From: Aeromonas eucrenophila
Lineage (GTDB): Bacteria > Pseudomonadota > Gammaproteobacteria > Enterobacterales > Aeromonadaceae
Direction: 5' to 3'
Length of the DNA stretch: 64,000 nt
Assembly: GCF_000819865.1 (NCBI RefSeq)
Contig: NZ_CDDF01000008.1
Location: forward strand, 62,001 to 126,000
Position numbers and translations under genes: made by a program. The notes beneath the pieces are model-generated. The model worked only from the letters and a program-made list of their open reading frames with translations. It did no database searches and was not told the origin of the DNA. Of this stretch, positions 1 through 8,483 are shown piece by piece; position 1 is the first letter of the stretch; every line of letters begins with the position of its first letter.

Positions 1-1451
1 TGGGAGGGCTCGAGCGGGGTGTAGAAGTCGGTCTTGAGGTGCTTGGCCGTGCCCAAGGAAGCCTCGGTCAGCCACTCGGCCCCCCAGTCATTGACGTTGG
101 TCAGGTTGTAGGACATGCCGACGTTATAGTTGGAGGTGCTCTCGAAATCATCGGAGAAACCGAGCTGGAAGTTGAGATAACCCGGCCCCCAGTTCTTCTC
201 GCTGGCATTGACCACCAGCACGTTCTCACCGCTCCGCTCCTCCACCTCATAGGTGATGCGATCAAACGACTCCAGCGCATAGAGCCGGCGGATGCCCGCC
301 TCCAGGCTCTCATAGGTCTGCACCTTGTCCGGGCGCACCTTGAGCATGGCGCGCACAGTGTCGTCGGAGAGACGCGACTTGTTGACGATCTCCACCTTGT
401 CGATGTAGTAGGCCGGCTGACCGCTGCGCTCGGCGCGGCGGCTCAACTTCTGGTTGCGGTAATCGGCATAGCGTTCCGGCGAGAGCGACAGGGCATCGAG
501 CTGGCTAGAGGCGCGGTTGGCCACCACCTCCCCGACCCGGATCCCCTCCGGCATGCGGGCAAAATCGGCGATGCCCATGTCGCCGAACTCGGGACTGAGC
601 AGCACATCCTTGGGCCCCAGCAGGGCCTTCTGCTTGTCGGTGCCGACCTGGGTCATGTAGGTGGTGAGCTGATCGATCATCGCCAGCCCCGACTTCAGCG
701 ACTCACGGGTGCGCAGCTTGGCACCTATGTCCACCGCGATGACGATGTCGGCCCCCATGGCCTTGGCCACGTCCACCGGCATGTTGTTGACAGTGCCGCC
801 GTCGGCCAGGATATGCCCCTCCCACTCCACCGGCTTGAGGGCGCCGGGGATGGACATGGAGGCCTGCATCGCCTTGGCGAGGCTGCCGTGATCCAGCACG
901 AAGGGGGTCACCGTCTCCATGTCCGTGGCCATGGCGCGGTAGGGAATGGGCAGGTTGTCGAAACTCTTCTGCACCGGCAGGTTGGAGGTCGCGTGACGCA
1001 GCAGGCTGGCCATGGACTGGCCCTGGAAGAAGCCGTCCGGCAACTGGACAGAATCACCATTGACGCCGATGTCGGTACGCAGCTGGTATTTCTCGCTCTG
1101 CTGCTTCTTGCGCAGGGAGAGTTCATCGCGGCCGACCTTGTCCTGATAGCCCTTGTTCCAGTCGATGGAGAGGGTCATGCGCTCCACCTCCTCGGCGCTG
1201 AGCCCCATGGCGTACATGCCCGCCACGTAGGAGCCCATGCTGGTGCCCACCACTATGTCGACCGGTATGCGCTTCTCTTCCAGCACCTTGAGCACCCCGA
1301 TGTGGGCCGCCCCCTTGGCGCCGCCACCGCTCAGCACCAACGCGATCCTGGGTCGATCAGACTGGGCCGCCGCCATGAAAGGCAGAGTCGCCAGCAAGAG
1401 CAGAAGCAGGTGGGTCCATCCCCGATGAAAGATGCGCATATGATTGTCCAT
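1..1451 (-). CDS. patatin-like phospholipase with POTRA/BamA-like C-terminus (partial)
   Basis: Predicted outer-membrane or secreted lipolytic enzyme of the RssA/PlpD type. The translated minus strand starts MDNHMRIFHRG and has a hydrophobic signal-like stretch (about residues 14-30). A patatin domain follows, with the glycine-rich oxyanion motif SGGGAKG (about 41-47), the nucleophile elbow GTSMG (Ser about 71) and the partner motif ADGG. After it come a POTRA-like segment (YYIDKVEIVNKSRLSDD) and the beginning of a BamA-like barrel, cut by the left edge. Start at 1451 is the first ATG; an in-frame ATG at 1439 is an alternative, and neither has a strong ribosome binding site. A long open frame on the opposite strand here is a codon-bias shadow. 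Substrate is not predictable. Confidence 0.85.
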   Translation of the reverse strand, partial: MDNHMRIFHRGWTHLLLLLLATLPFMAAAQSDRPRIALVLSGGGAKGAAHIGVLKVLEEKRIPVDIVVGTSMGSYVAGMYAMGLSAEEVERMTLSIDWNKGYQDKVGRDELSLRKKQQSEKYQLRTDIGVNGDSVQLPDGFFQGQSMASLLRHATSNLPVQKSFDNLPIPYRAMATDMETVTPFVLDHGSLAKAMQASMSIPGALKPVEWEGHILADGGTVNNMPVDVAKAMGADIVIAVDIGAKLRTRESLKSGLAMIDQLTTYMTQVGTDKQKALLGPKDVLLSPEFGDMGIADFARMPEGIRVGEVVANRASSQLDALSLSPERYADYRNQKLSRRAERSGQPAYYIDKVEIVNKSRLSDDTVRAMLKVRPDKVQTYESLEAGIRRLYALESFDRITYEVEERSGENVLVVNASEKNWGPGYLNFQLGFSDDFESTSNYNVGMSYNLTNVNDWGAEWLTEASLGTAKHLKTDFYTPLEPS

Positions 1452-1635
1452 TGATCCAGTGCGAGCCGAGTGAGCCGTGATGCCTACTATAAGATGAGGA
1501 ACTGTAACCGCAACTGCCTGTGCTGGCGAGATTTCATCAAGATCCCGTCGGCCGGCCGGGAGCATGGGCGGCGTCAATCCAGTCCCGGCCTGATGTGAGC
1601 GCAAACGTTAATCGGCAATAAACGCCGGCATCGCC

Positions 1636-1662
1636 TCAAGGGCGCGGGTCGGCGGCCGCTAA
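1636..1662 (+). promoter_or_regulatory. putative sigma-28 (FliA) promoter of the chemotaxis receptor
   Basis: TCAAGGGC (1636-1643), an 11-base spacer and GCCGCTAA (1655-1662) fit the flagellar sigma-28 consensus TAAAGTTT-N11-GCCGATAA, with 7/8 matches in the -10 element and 4/8 in the -35. It lies 40 bases before the receptor ATG, which suits a chemotaxis gene. The rest of the 1452-1701 spacer shows nothing I recognise. Confidence 0.5.
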
Positions 1663-1701
1663 TATGGGCTCAACCTTCGGCCCACACTCCCGAGTCACCC
1701 T

Positions 1702-3612
1702 ATGTTTGCAAGCCTGACACTCAAACAGAAAATTCTGGCCACCGTCATCCTGGCCGTGGCGCTCTCCTGCCTGCTGGTGGGCTACTTCAGCCAGCGCTCG
1801 GCCCAGCAGCTGATCGAGGCCCGCATGTTCGAGCAGGAGTTGCCGAACCTGACCCAGCGCATCGGCAAGGAGATCGAGAAGGATCTCACCTCGGTCGCCA
1901 ATGCCGCCAAACAGCTCGCCAACGATCGCTTCGTGCTGGACTGGGTGGCCCGTGGCATGCCCAAGGAGCAGGAGTCCATCCTCGTCGATCAGCTCAAGGA
2001 CATGACCACCCAGTACGGCCTGGTCACCGCCTCCTTCGCCGATCGGCAGAGCGCCGCCTACTACAACCAGGACGGCTTCCTGCGCAACCTGACCCCGGAG
2101 CAGGATGGCTGGTTCTACGGCTACACCAAGAGCCCGCAGGATCTGATGCTCAGCATCTTTCGCGAGAGCAACGGCGAGGTGAAACTGTTCGTCAACTTCC
2201 AGCAGCTCGACGGCCGCGGCCTGGCGGGGCTCGCCAAGTCCCTCGACAGCATGGTCAGCATGCTGGCCAACTTCCGCATCGGTGACAGCGGCTTCGTGTT
2301 CATGACAGATGGCAGCGGCAAGGTGAAGCTGCACCCGGACGCCGCCCGCATCGACCGCGATACCCTGTCCCAGCTGGCCGGGGCCAGTGCCGCTGGCCTG
2401 TTGACCAAGCAGGCATTCGCCGCCACCCACGCCGAGATCGATGGCCAGCCGGTCGTGCTCGCCACCAGCTATATTCCGCTGCTCGACTGGTACTTGGTGG
2501 CCCAGGTACCGGAGGCCGAGATCTACGCCGAGCTGGATCGGGCCCGCTTGCACATCCTGCTGGTGAGCCTGGCGATCGCCGTCGGCATGGGGCTGCTCGG
2601 CGTGCTGCTGGCAGGCTCGGTCAGCCGCCCACTCAACGAACTGGCCCGCCTGTTCCGCGAACTCGGCAGTGGTGACGGGGATCTGACCCAGCGCCTCAAG
2701 GTGGAGGGACGAGACGAACTCGCCCAGGTCGCGACCGGCTTCAACAACTTCGTGGCCAAGATCCACGGCTCCATCGAGCAGGTGGCCAGCAACTCCCGCC
2801 AGCTCGCCGCCACCGCCAACGAGGTGGCCAGCAAGGCCCAGCTGACCCAGCACAACTGCACCGCCCAGCGCGATCGCACCGTGCAGGTGGCCACCGCCAT
2901 CCACGAGATGGGCGCCACCGTCGGCGAGATCGCCGGCAACGCCTCCCTGGCCGCCGACGTGGCCAAGCAGGCCAACGAGCAGGCCGATGCAGGCGCCCTG
3001 ATGGTGGCCCAGGCACGCCACGGTATCGTCGGCCTCTCCGACGAGATCGAACAGGTATCCGGCGTCATCGAGTCGCTGGCCAACCAGACCGACTCCATCG
3101 GCAGCATCCTCGACACCATCCGCAGCATCTCGGAGCAGACCAACCTGCTGGCGCTCAACGCCGCCATCGAGGCCGCCCGTGCCGGTGAGCAGGGCCGTGG
3201 CTTCGCCGTGGTGGCCGACGAGGTGCGCAACCTCGCCAGCCGCTCCGCCGCCTCCACCGCCGAGATCCAGGGCATGATCAACCGCCTGCAGGAGCAGAGC
3301 GCCCGCGCCGTCAGCGCCATGACCCAGGGCCGCAGCCAGAGTCTGGCGGTGGTGGCCCAGGCCGACGAGGCCGATGCGGCCCTCGGCCAGATCACCGGCC
3401 ATATCACCCAGATCAGCGACATGAACATCCAGGTCGCCACCGCCACCGAGGAGCAATCCAGCGTGGTGGGCGAGATCAACCGCAACGTGGAAGACATCAA
3501 CCAGCTCACCATGGAGACCGCCGACATCGCCCATCAGCTGACCGAGTCCAGCCGCAGCCTGCAGCAGCTCTCCGGCGAGCTCGACAAGCTGGTCGGCAAC
3601 TTCCGGTTGTAA
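1702..3612 (+). CDS. methyl-accepting chemotaxis protein
   Basis: Inner-membrane chemoreceptor of 636 residues that passes ligand binding to CheA/CheW. Layout: first membrane helix about residues 11-28; a periplasmic Cache-like sensor to about 280; second membrane helix about 282-304; a HAMP linker to about 356; then a long helical signalling domain. The highly conserved hairpin tip ([19 protein letters not shown], about 478-496) is intact. The last residues ([10 protein letters not shown]) show no NWETF-type CheR tether. The gene is monocistronic, with a putative sigma-28 promoter upstream and a terminator hairpin just after the stop. The ligand is unknown; Cache receptors commonly bind small metabolites such as amino acids or organic acids. 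Confidence 0.93.
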   Translation: MFASLTLKQKILATVILAVALSCLLVGYFSQRSAQQLIEARMFEQELPNLTQRIGKEIEKDLTSVANAAKQLANDRFVLDWVARGMPKEQESILVDQLKDMTTQYGLVTASFADRQSAAYYNQDGFLRNLTPEQDGWFYGYTKSPQDLMLSIFRESNGEVKLFVNFQQLDGRGLAGLAKSLDSMVSMLANFRIGDSGFVFMTDGSGKVKLHPDAARIDRDTLSQLAGASAAGLLTKQAFAATHAEIDGQPVVLATSYIPLLDWYLVAQVPEAEIYAELDRARLHILLVSLAIAVGMGLLGVLLAGSVSRPLNELARLFRELGSGDGDLTQRLKVEGRDELAQVATGFNNFVAKIHGSIEQVASNSRQLAATANEVASKAQLTQHNCTAQRDRTVQVATAIHEMGATVGEIAGNASLAADVAKQANEQADAGALMVAQARHGIVGLSDEIEQVSGVIESLANQTDSIGSILDTIRSISEQTNLLALNAAIEAARAGEQGRGFAVVADEVRNLASRSAASTAEIQGMINRLQEQSARAVSAMTQGRSQSLAVVAQADEADAALGQITGHITQISDMNIQVATATEEQSSVVGEINRNVEDINQLTMETADIAHQLTESSRSLQQLSGELDKLVGNFRL

Positions 3613-3626
3613 GCCGCTCGAATGCA

Positions 3627-3653
3627 ACAAGGGGACGCCATGCGTCCCCTTGT
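3627..3653. terminator. bidirectional terminator-like hairpin
   Basis: Perfect 12-bp stem ACAAGGGGACGC / GCGTCCCCTTGT with loop CAT, between the convergent chemoreceptor and diguanylate cyclase genes. The following T-tract is weak on both strands. Confidence 0.7.
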
Positions 3654-3688
3654 CATTTCCGGGCCAAAAGCGAGTACCCGCTTGGCGG

Positions 3689-4681
3689 CTAGCCCCCCTT
3701 CTTGCGGTGATACATCTGCTTATCCGCCTGTTGCAGCAACAGCTCCAGCTCGGGGGGCAGCGCAGGATCGTAGTGGGCTACCCCGGTGGAGCAGGTCAAT
3801 CGATAGGGTTTGCCCGCCTCCCGGTTGAAGCTCGCCAGCGCCTCATCGAAGCGGACCAGCACCCGTGACACCAGCTCGGGCCCGATGCCGGGCAGCAGCA
3901 CCACGAACTCGTCGCCCCCCAGGCGGGCGAAGATATCGGCGTTGCGAAACACCCTGGATAGCAGTCCCGCCATCTGGCGCAGGGCGTCGTCCCCCGCCTC
4001 GTGTCCCAGGGTATCGTTGATCTCCTTGAAGCGGTTGAGATCGAAGAACAACAGGCTCGCCTCCCGCCCCTGCCGATGGGAGAGCTGCAGGCACTTCTGC
4101 CCCAGCATGATGAAGCCGCGACGGTTGGTGATGCCGGTCAGCTCATCCAGAATGGCCAGCTGAATGGCCGCCAGCTCGTGCTCCACCATGCCCGCCAGAT
4201 CCGTCAACAGGGATCGCTCACGTGCGTCCAGCTGGCGCGGCCGACGGTCGATGAGGCAGAGGGTCCCCACCTTGTAGCCACCGGCAATATGCAGAGGGCT
4301 GCCGGCATAGAAACGGATGTGGGGAGCCCCCAGCACCAGCGGATTGTCGGCGAAGCGCGGATCCCGGGCCGCATCCTCCACCACGAAGATCTCCTCGCCG
4401 AGGATGGCATGACCGCAGAAGGAGATGTCACGGGGGGTCTCCTGCGCATCCAGGCCACAGCGGGACTTGAACCACTGCCGCTCCTCATCCACCAGAGAGA
4501 TCAGCGAGATGGGGACCTCGAACATGTTGCGCGCCATCCGGGTGATACGGTCGAACCGTTCCTCGGCAGAGCTGTCCAGAATGGCGAGACGCCGCAAGGC
4601 ATCGAGGCGCTGTCGTTCGTAATCGGGTATGGCGGGTGCTTGCATGGGTAGATCGTCGTTTGATGTGGCAGGTCTCAGCAT
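3689..4681 (-). CDS. GAF-GGDEF diguanylate cyclase
   Basis: Predicted cytoplasmic enzyme joining two GTP into c-di-GMP, under control of an N-terminal GAF sensor. The GAF part covers about residues 25-155 (conserved SFCGHAIL and GAPHIRFYAGSPL stretches); no membrane helix is visible. The catalytic domain carries the canonical GGDEF motif (about 255-259). RNAD lies five residues before it, matching the inhibitory RxxD I-site, so product feedback is likely. ATG at 4681 is chosen because GAGG lies nine bases upstream. The frame also has ATGs at 4714 (inside the lpdA terminator region) and 4645 (no good binding site). The signal sensed is unknown. Confidence 0.9.
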   Translation of the reverse strand: MLRPATSNDDLPMQAPAIPDYERQRLDALRRLAILDSSAEERFDRITRMARNMFEVPISLISLVDEERQWFKSRCGLDAQETPRDISFCGHAILGEEIFVVEDAARDPRFADNPLVLGAPHIRFYAGSPLHIAGGYKVGTLCLIDRRPRQLDARERSLLTDLAGMVEHELAAIQLAILDELTGITNRRGFIMLGQKCLQLSHRQGREASLLFFDLNRFKEINDTLGHEAGDDALRQMAGLLSRVFRNADIFARLGGDEFVVLLPGIGPELVSRVLVRFDEALASFNREAGKPYRLTCSTGVAHYDPALPPELELLLQQADKQMYHRKKGG

Positions 4682-4722
4682 AGCAAGAGGCCTCGAACAA
4701 ATCTCTTTTCTCATGGAAAAAC

Positions 4723-4752
4723 AAAAAAGCCGCTCGAGAGAGCGGCTTTTTC
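4723..4752 (-). terminator. rho-independent terminator of lpdA
   Basis: Stem AAAAAGCCGCTC / GAGCGGCTTTTT with a GAGA loop, 22 bases past the lpdA stop. On the minus strand the stem ends in a T-run, and the A-run on the other side makes it potentially bidirectional. Confidence 0.9.
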
Positions 4753-4773
4753 ATCATGGCAGGAAGAGGAGGC

Positions 4774-6201
4774 TTATTTCTTCTTCTTGGCCTTGGCGTT
4801 CGGCAGATCGGTGATGGATCCTTCGTACACTTCGGCAGCCAGACCCACGGACTCGTGCAGAGTCGGGTGAGCGTGGATGGTCAGCGCCAGATCTTCAGCG
4901 TCGGCACCCATCTCGATGGCCAGACCGATCTCACCCAGCAGCTCACCACCGTTGGTACCGACGATGGCACCACCGATGACGCGATGGCTGTCCTTGTCGA
5001 AGATCAGCTTGGTCATGCCGTCGGAGCAATCGGACGCGATGGCACGGCCGGAAGCAGCCCAGGGGAAGGTGGCGACTTCGAAGTTCAGGCCCTGTTGCTT
5101 GGCTTCCTTCTCGGTCAGACCAACCCAGGCCATCTCTGGCTCGGTGTAGGCGATGGACGGGATCACTTTCGGGTCGAAGTAGTGCTTCTTGCCGGCGATG
5201 ACTTCGGCCGCCACGTGGCCTTCGTGCACACCCTTGTGGGCCAGCATCGGCTGACCGACGATGTCACCGATGGCGTGGATGTGAGCGACGTTGGTACGCA
5301 GCTGCTTGTCCACTTCGATGAAACCGCGCTCGTTGACGGCAACACCGGCTTTCTCGGCGTCCATCAGCTTGCCGTTCGGCACACGACCGACCGCGACCAG
5401 CACGTTGTCGTAGCGAACCGGCTCGGCCGGAGCGTGCTTGCCTTCGTAGGAGACGTACAGACCGTCGGCGCGCGCCTCAACTGCGGTGACCTTGGTCTCC
5501 AGCATGATGTTGAATTTCTTGGCGACTCGCTTGGTGTAGATCTTGACGATGTCTTTGTCCGCAGCCGGTACCAGCTGATCGGCAAATTCCACCACGTCGA
5601 TCTCGGAACCCAGGGAGGAGTACACGGTACCCATCTCCAGGCCGATGATGCCGCCACCGATGACCAGCAGCTTGCCCGGTACGGTAGTCAGTTCCAGCGC
5701 ATCGGTCGAATCCCATACGCGCGGATCATCATGGGGGATGAAGGGCAGCTTCACCGGGCGGGAACCCGCAGCGATGATGGCGTTATCGAAGGTCACGGTA
5801 GTCTTGCCTTCATCCCCGGTCACTTCCAGCGTGTTTGGGCCGGTGAACTTGCCGAAGCCGTTCACAACCTGGACTTTACGCATCTTGGCCATGCCGGCCA
5901 GACCGCCGGTCAGCTGGTTGATGACCTTCTCTTTCCACAGACGCACCTTGGTGATGTCGGTCTGGGGAGCACCGAAGACGATGCCGTGATCGGCCAGCGC
6001 CTTGGCTTCTTCGATGACTTTGGCGACGTGCAGCAGTGCTTTGGACGGGATGCAGCCCACGTTCAGGCAGACGCCACCCAGGGTGGAGTAACGCTCGACG
6101 ATAACGGTATCCAGACCCAGATCGGCGGCACGGAAGGCAGCGGAATAACCGGCAGGGCCAGCACCCAGTACCACGACCTGAGTTTTGATTTCTTTACTCA
6201 T
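4774..6201 (-). CDS. lpdA: dihydrolipoyl dehydrogenase (E3)
   Basis: FAD flavoprotein that reoxidises dihydrolipoyl groups of the pyruvate dehydrogenase complex, and normally also 2-oxoglutarate dehydrogenase and the glycine cleavage system, passing electrons to NAD+. The 475 residues show the N-terminal FAD motif GAGPAG (about 14-19), redox cysteines in GGVCLNVGC (Cys45 and Cys50), a second nucleotide fold GGGIIGLEMG, and the catalytic His-Glu region HAHPTLHES near the C-terminus. Two adjacent ATGs occur; 6201 has the better spacing to AAAGAGGTC. It follows aceF after a hairpin-containing 147-base gap, so it may be expressed both by readthrough and from its own promoter, as in E. coli. Confidence 0.97.
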   Translation of the reverse strand: MSKEIKTQVVVLGAGPAGYSAAFRAADLGLDTVIVERYSTLGGVCLNVGCIPSKALLHVAKVIEEAKALADHGIVFGAPQTDITKVRLWKEKVINQLTGGLAGMAKMRKVQVVNGFGKFTGPNTLEVTGDEGKTTVTFDNAIIAAGSRPVKLPFIPHDDPRVWDSTDALELTTVPGKLLVIGGGIIGLEMGTVYSSLGSEIDVVEFADQLVPAADKDIVKIYTKRVAKKFNIMLETKVTAVEARADGLYVSYEGKHAPAEPVRYDNVLVAVGRVPNGKLMDAEKAGVAVNERGFIEVDKQLRTNVAHIHAIGDIVGQPMLAHKGVHEGHVAAEVIAGKKHYFDPKVIPSIAYTEPEMAWVGLTEKEAKQQGLNFEVATFPWAASGRAIASDCSDGMTKLIFDKDSHRVIGGAIVGTNGGELLGEIGLAIEMGADAEDLALTIHAHPTLHESVGLAAEVYEGSITDLPNAKAKKKK

Positions 6202-6320
6202 CATGACCTCTTTGTCGTTCTATATCCCCGGACAGCACAGTCTTATGCCAAAGAAGGCGGCTGCAGCCGTGAAAAAAACGGGGCAAGTTTATAATTTTGT
6301 TAATGAAATGAGAAGTGAAA

Positions 6321-6343
6321 AGGGCGAGCTCTGTGCTCGCCCT
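6321..6343 (-). terminator. hairpin between aceF and lpdA
   Basis: Stem AGGGCGAGC / GCTCGCCCT with a 5-base loop, 12 bases after the aceF stop, followed on the minus strand by TTTCACTTC. Probably a partial terminator that lowers readthrough into lpdA. The rest of the spacer (6205-6320) is AT-rich near 6270-6310 and could hold an lpdA promoter, but I cannot place one with confidence. Confidence 0.7.
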
Positions 6344-6354
6344 CTCATTTACAT

Positions 6355-8250
6355 TTACAGAACCAGTCGACGAATGTCGGACAGCACACCACTCAGGGTG
6401 GTGATGAAGCGAGCACCGTCGGCGCCGTCGATGACGCGGTGGTCATAGCTCAGGGCCAGCGGCAGCATCAGGCGAGCCTCAAACTCCTTGCCGTTCCACT
6501 TCGGTTTGAAGTCGGACTTGGAGACACCGAGGATGGCCACTTCCGGCGCGTTGACGATCGGGGTAAAGCTGGTACCGCCGATGCCACCCAGGCTGGAGAT
6601 GGTGAAGCAACCGCCCTGCATGTCGGCAGCGGTCAGCTTGCCGGCACGGGCCTTCTTGGAGATCTCGGCCAGGTCGCGGGACAGCTCATGGATACCCTTC
6701 TTGTTGACGTCGCGAACGACCGGGACCACCAGGCCCCCCGGGGTATCTACCGCCACACCGATGTGGATGTACTTCTTCATGATCAGCTTGGTGCCGTCTT
6801 CGGACAGGGCGCTGCAGAAACGTGGGTGCGCTTCCAGGGCCTTGGCGGCGGCTTTCAGGATGAACACCAGCGGGGTGATCTTCACGTCCAGCTTCTGCTT
6901 CTCGGCCAGCTGGTTCTGCTCTTTGCGGAACGCTTCCAGCTCGGTGGTATCGGCTTCGTCGAACTGGGTGACGTGCGGGATCATGGCCCAGTTGCGATGC
7001 AGGGCAGGACCGGAGATCTTCTGGATCCGGGTCAGTTCCAGCTCTTCGACCGGACCGAACTTGCTGAAGTCCACCTTCGGCCACGGCAGTACGCTCATGC
7101 CGTTGCCAGTACCGGTACCGGCAGCAGGTGCGGACTCGGCACGCTTGACCGCATCCTTCACATAGGCCTGCACGTCTTCTTTGACGATGCGACCCTTGCG
7201 ACCCGAGGCTTTCACCTTGGCCAGGTTGACGCCGAACTCACGAGCCAGACGGCGCACGGCCGGGGAGGCGTGGACATAGGCATCGTTCGCAACGAAGTCG
7301 GAAGAAGCGGCAGCAGGAGCGGCGGCCTGAGCAACCGGCGCAGCGGCAGCAACAGGTGCGGCAACGGGAGCAGCAGCCTGAGCAACCGGGGCGGCTGCAG
7401 GCGCGGCGCCAGCCACTTCGAATACCATGATCAGAGAACCGGTAGAGACCTTGTCGCCCGCCTTCACCTTGATCTCTTTGACCACACCGGCGAACGGCGC
7501 AGGCACTTCCATGGAGGCCTTGTCACCTTCGACCGCGATCAGGGACTGGTCGGCTTCGACCTTGTCACCCACGGCGACCATGATCTCGGTCACTTCCACT
7601 TCGTCACCGCCGATGTCCGGCACGTTGACTTCTTTGGCGGCGGCAACGGCAGGCGCAGCAGCCACAGGGGCGGCAGCCTGAACCGGCGCAGCCACGGCAA
7701 CCGGAGCGGCACCAGCCACTTCGAATACCATCACCAGGGAACCGGTAGATACCTTGGCGCCGGCGGCAACCTTGATCTCGACCACGCGGCCCGCGAACGG
7801 CGCCGGCACTTCCATGGAGGCCTTGTCACCTTCCACGGCGATGATGGACTGGTCGGCTTCAACCATGTCGCCAACGGCAACCATCAGCTCGGTCACTTCG
7901 ACTTCATCGTCACCGATGTCCGGCACGTGCACGTCTTTGCGGGCGGCAGCAGCGGGGGCAGCCGGCGCGGCGGCGGCAACCGGGGCAGCAGCCTGGACGG
8001 GAGCCGGAGCGGCGGCACCTTCGGCTTCGAAGATCATGATCTGGGAACCGGTGGCAACCTTGTCGCCCACCTTGATCAGGATCTCTTTGACGATACCGGC
8101 GGCAGGGGCCGGTACTTCCATGGAGGCTTTGTCACCTTCCACGGCGATCAGGGACTGGTCCAGTTCGACCTTGTCACCCACGGCGACCATGATCTCGGTC
8201 ACTTCAACTTCATCGGCACCGATATCCGGCACCATAATCTGTTTGGACAT
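6355..8250 (-). CDS. aceF: pyruvate dehydrogenase E2, dihydrolipoyl acetyltransferase
   Basis: Core of the pyruvate dehydrogenase complex; moves the acetyl group from lipoyl arms to coenzyme A. The 631 residues contain three N-terminal lipoyl domains, each with the modified lysine in [12 protein letters not shown] (about Lys41, Lys143 and Lys244), separated by Ala/Pro-rich flexible linkers. A peripheral subunit-binding domain follows (about 325-365; [14 protein letters not shown]), then the catalytic domain with [10 protein letters not shown] (His about 604). Three lipoyl domains is the E. coli-like arrangement. The ATG at 8250 is preceded by AAGAGGA nine bases upstream. It lies downstream of aceE across an unusual repeat-bearing spacer. 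Confidence 0.97.
   Translation of the reverse strand: MSKQIMVPDIGADEVEVTEIMVAVGDKVELDQSLIAVEGDKASMEVPAPAAGIVKEILIKVGDKVATGSQIMIFEAEGAAAPAPVQAAAPVAAAAPAAPAAAARKDVHVPDIGDDEVEVTELMVAVGDMVEADQSIIAVEGDKASMEVPAPFAGRVVEIKVAAGAKVSTGSLVMVFEVAGAAPVAVAAPVQAAAPVAAAPAVAAAKEVNVPDIGGDEVEVTEIMVAVGDKVEADQSLIAVEGDKASMEVPAPFAGVVKEIKVKAGDKVSTGSLIMVFEVAGAAPAAAPVAQAAAPVAAPVAAAAPVAQAAAPAAASSDFVANDAYVHASPAVRRLAREFGVNLAKVKASGRKGRIVKEDVQAYVKDAVKRAESAPAAGTGTGNGMSVLPWPKVDFSKFGPVEELELTRIQKISGPALHRNWAMIPHVTQFDEADTTELEAFRKEQNQLAEKQKLDVKITPLVFILKAAAKALEAHPRFCSALSEDGTKLIMKKYIHIGVAVDTPGGLVVPVVRDVNKKGIHELSRDLAEISKKARAGKLTAADMQGGCFTISSLGGIGGTSFTPIVNAPEVAILGVSKSDFKPKWNGKEFEARLMLPLALSYDHRVIDGADGARFITTLSGVLSDIRRLVL
7412..8247 (-). 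repeat. three tandem lipoyl-domain coding repeats within aceF
   Basis: The three lipoyl domains appear as direct DNA repeats about 303-306 bases apart; for example the strand-complement block starting ACTTCCATGGAGG recurs near 7505, 7808 and 8114. Protein-level homogeneity of the domains suggests ongoing gene conversion. Confidence 0.85.
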
Positions 8251-8264
8251 TGTGCTTTATCCTC

Positions 8265-8366
8265 TTACGCGTACGTTTATCGCGTTAACCCTGGCAGCCC
8301 CATATCCGGCACTTTCTGCCTGGATACAGAACTTTATCCTCTTACGCATCTGTCGCGTTAACCTTG
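8265..8366 (-). repeat. repeated aceE 3'-end motif in the aceE-aceF spacer
   Basis: On the minus strand the aceE end reads AAGGTTAACCCGCTG...GCATAAGAG. Two similar blocks follow in the spacer: AAGGTTAACGCGACAGATG CGTAAGAGGATAAAG (about 8366-8333) and AGGGTTAACGCG...ACGCGTAAGAGGATAAAG (about 8298-8265). The last copy supplies the aceF ribosome binding site AAGAGGA. They look like degenerate duplications of the aceE terminus. The rest of 8251-8483 holds the hairpin at 8444-8474. Confidence 0.6.
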
Positions 8367-8443
8367 GCAAGGGTCCGTTTGGCATATAAACCACTACAAA
8401 AACGGATAATGTCCCTTGCTTCTACTGTCACTGAACCGGGCAA

Positions 8444-8474
8444 GACGCTGTCCGGCGCAATGCCGGACAGCGTC
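8444..8474 (-). other. perfect inverted repeat just downstream of aceE
   Basis: GACGCTGTCCGGC / GCCGGACAGCGTC (13-bp stem, 5-base loop) lies 10 bases past the aceE stop. No T-run follows on the minus strand, so it is more likely an mRNA-stabilising or attenuating hairpin than a full terminator, given that aceF must be expressed downstream. Confidence 0.75.
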
Positions 8475-8483
8475 TCCGTTCTC

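Noticed and set aside
4682-4714. Upstream ATG for the diguanylate cyclase
   Set aside because: It sits next to the lpdA terminator and has no ribosome binding site; the start at 4681 has GAGG upstream.
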